NCBI RefSeq assembly: GCF_020509005.1
Contig: NC_063023.1
Coordinates: forward strand, 1 to 64,000
From: Fulvia fulva
Taxonomy: Eukaryota > Ascomycota > Dothideomycetes > Mycosphaerellales > Mycosphaerellaceae
Reading direction: 5' to 3'
DNA length: 64,000 nt
The position numbers and the translations under genes are program-made. Positions 63,646 through 64,000 of this stretch are shown here, piece by piece; the stretch's first letter is position 1; every line of letters starts with the position of its first letter. Under the pieces are notes generated by a model. The model did not search any database, was not told the origin of the DNA, and worked only from the letters and a program-made list of their open reading frames with translations.

Positions 63646-64000
63646 TCAAGCCCCCTTCAACCCATACCGCGCCCTCTGCAACTCCTCCAAATCCAACGGC
63701 GCAAGCAGCTGCCTCGCAGCCATCGTCAACCCAAAAATAATCCCCGGCAACGCCTGCCTCCACGCATCCTCACCCAAACCCCTCCTCCAACTCAACATCG
63801 CTGCAACCACCAACAACCCCGCCAACCCAGCATTCAAATACACCAAATACTTCTCCACCGGCCCCTTCCCAGCCTCAACCTGATAGACCGGCCTCTTTCC
63901 CTTTTTATCAGGCGCCTCGATGGGCTGGTAGTGCAGGATCCAGGCTGTTGCTGCGAGGGAGGAGACGGAGAGGAGGGCGATCAGGCGCTGGCGAGCGGTG
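63646..64000 (-). CDS. Membrane protein, 3' part (runs off window)
   Basis: The minus frame is open from the window edge to the TGA at 63646. It shows one membrane segment near the edge (LIALLSVSSLAATAWIL), a loop with PDKKGKRPVYQVE, then two more segments (YLNAGLAGLLVVAAMLSW and ALPGIIFGLTMAARQLL). It ends in a charged DLEELQRARYG tail. The layout resembles small fungal organelle-membrane proteins, but no family is recognised. The N-terminus lies outside the window. Confidence 0.65.
   Translation of the reverse strand, partial: TARQRLIALLSVSSLAATAWILHYQPIEAPDKKGKRPVYQVEAGKGPVEKYLVYLNAGLAGLLVVAAMLSWRRGLGEDAWRQALPGIIFGLTMAARQLLAPLDLEELQRARYGLKGA

Overview
The window is the end of a chromosome from a filamentous ascomycete (Pezizomycotina; a Dothideomycete is my guess, species not identified). 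It begins with eight telomeric AACCCT units. The evidence for a fungus is short GT-AG introns (about 55-85 bp), CpA-to-TpA decay typical of repeat-induced point mutation (RIP), fungal retroelement families, and HET, F-box, GH28 and small secreted protein genes.

1-17.6 kb is a transposon graveyard. Nearly all of it has lost its CpA/TpG dinucleotides and is full of TAG/TAA stops. An LTR-element gag-protease remnant on the minus strand runs into the telomere. It is interrupted by a complete Ty1/copia element (1320-6856, 5-bp target duplication) that carries only light RIP. Next come a Tad-like LINE with a second, inverted, 5'-truncated LINE inserted in its endonuclease domain, a Fot1/pogo-type DNA transposon with identical 71-bp inverted repeats, and a 91-bp tandem duplication. 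The RIP signature stops abruptly near 17.58 kb.

17.6-39.8 kb is ordinary subtelomeric gene space: an intron-containing small secreted protein (18.0-18.4 kb), a multi-exon secreted PAN-like protein, a decayed NTF2-like gene, a YCII-domain gene, three same-strand F-box paralogues, a tiny Cys-rich secreted peptide (29.9-30.1 kb), a large Sok1/TCP11-family gene, a VOC-family remnant and a GH28 pectinase.

39.8-57.4 kb holds the most unusual structure: a two-gene module present three times. Gene 'A' encodes a nuclear-looking coiled-coil protein with a conserved C-terminus ending RMSV/I. Gene 'B' encodes a protein with a DYF...NW domain and an SNG-Y domain followed by a charged coil. In each copy A and B are divergently transcribed from a shared short intergenic region. 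All three A genes are intact single-exon ORFs. All three B genes appear damaged, each by a different lesion: a transposon insertion containing a LINE with its own target duplication, a frameshift, and a GT-to-TT splice-donor change. A DUF3984-like gene lies between modules 2 and 3.

57.6-64 kb holds a degenerate acidic ORF, a HET-domain gene that may be broken, a RanBP2-type zinc-finger protein, another intron-containing Cys-rich secreted protein on the strand opposite a misleading ORF, and the 3' part of a membrane protein gene running off the window. No tRNA, rRNA or CRISPR was seen. Everything was read by eye; splice sites are my assignments unless stated.
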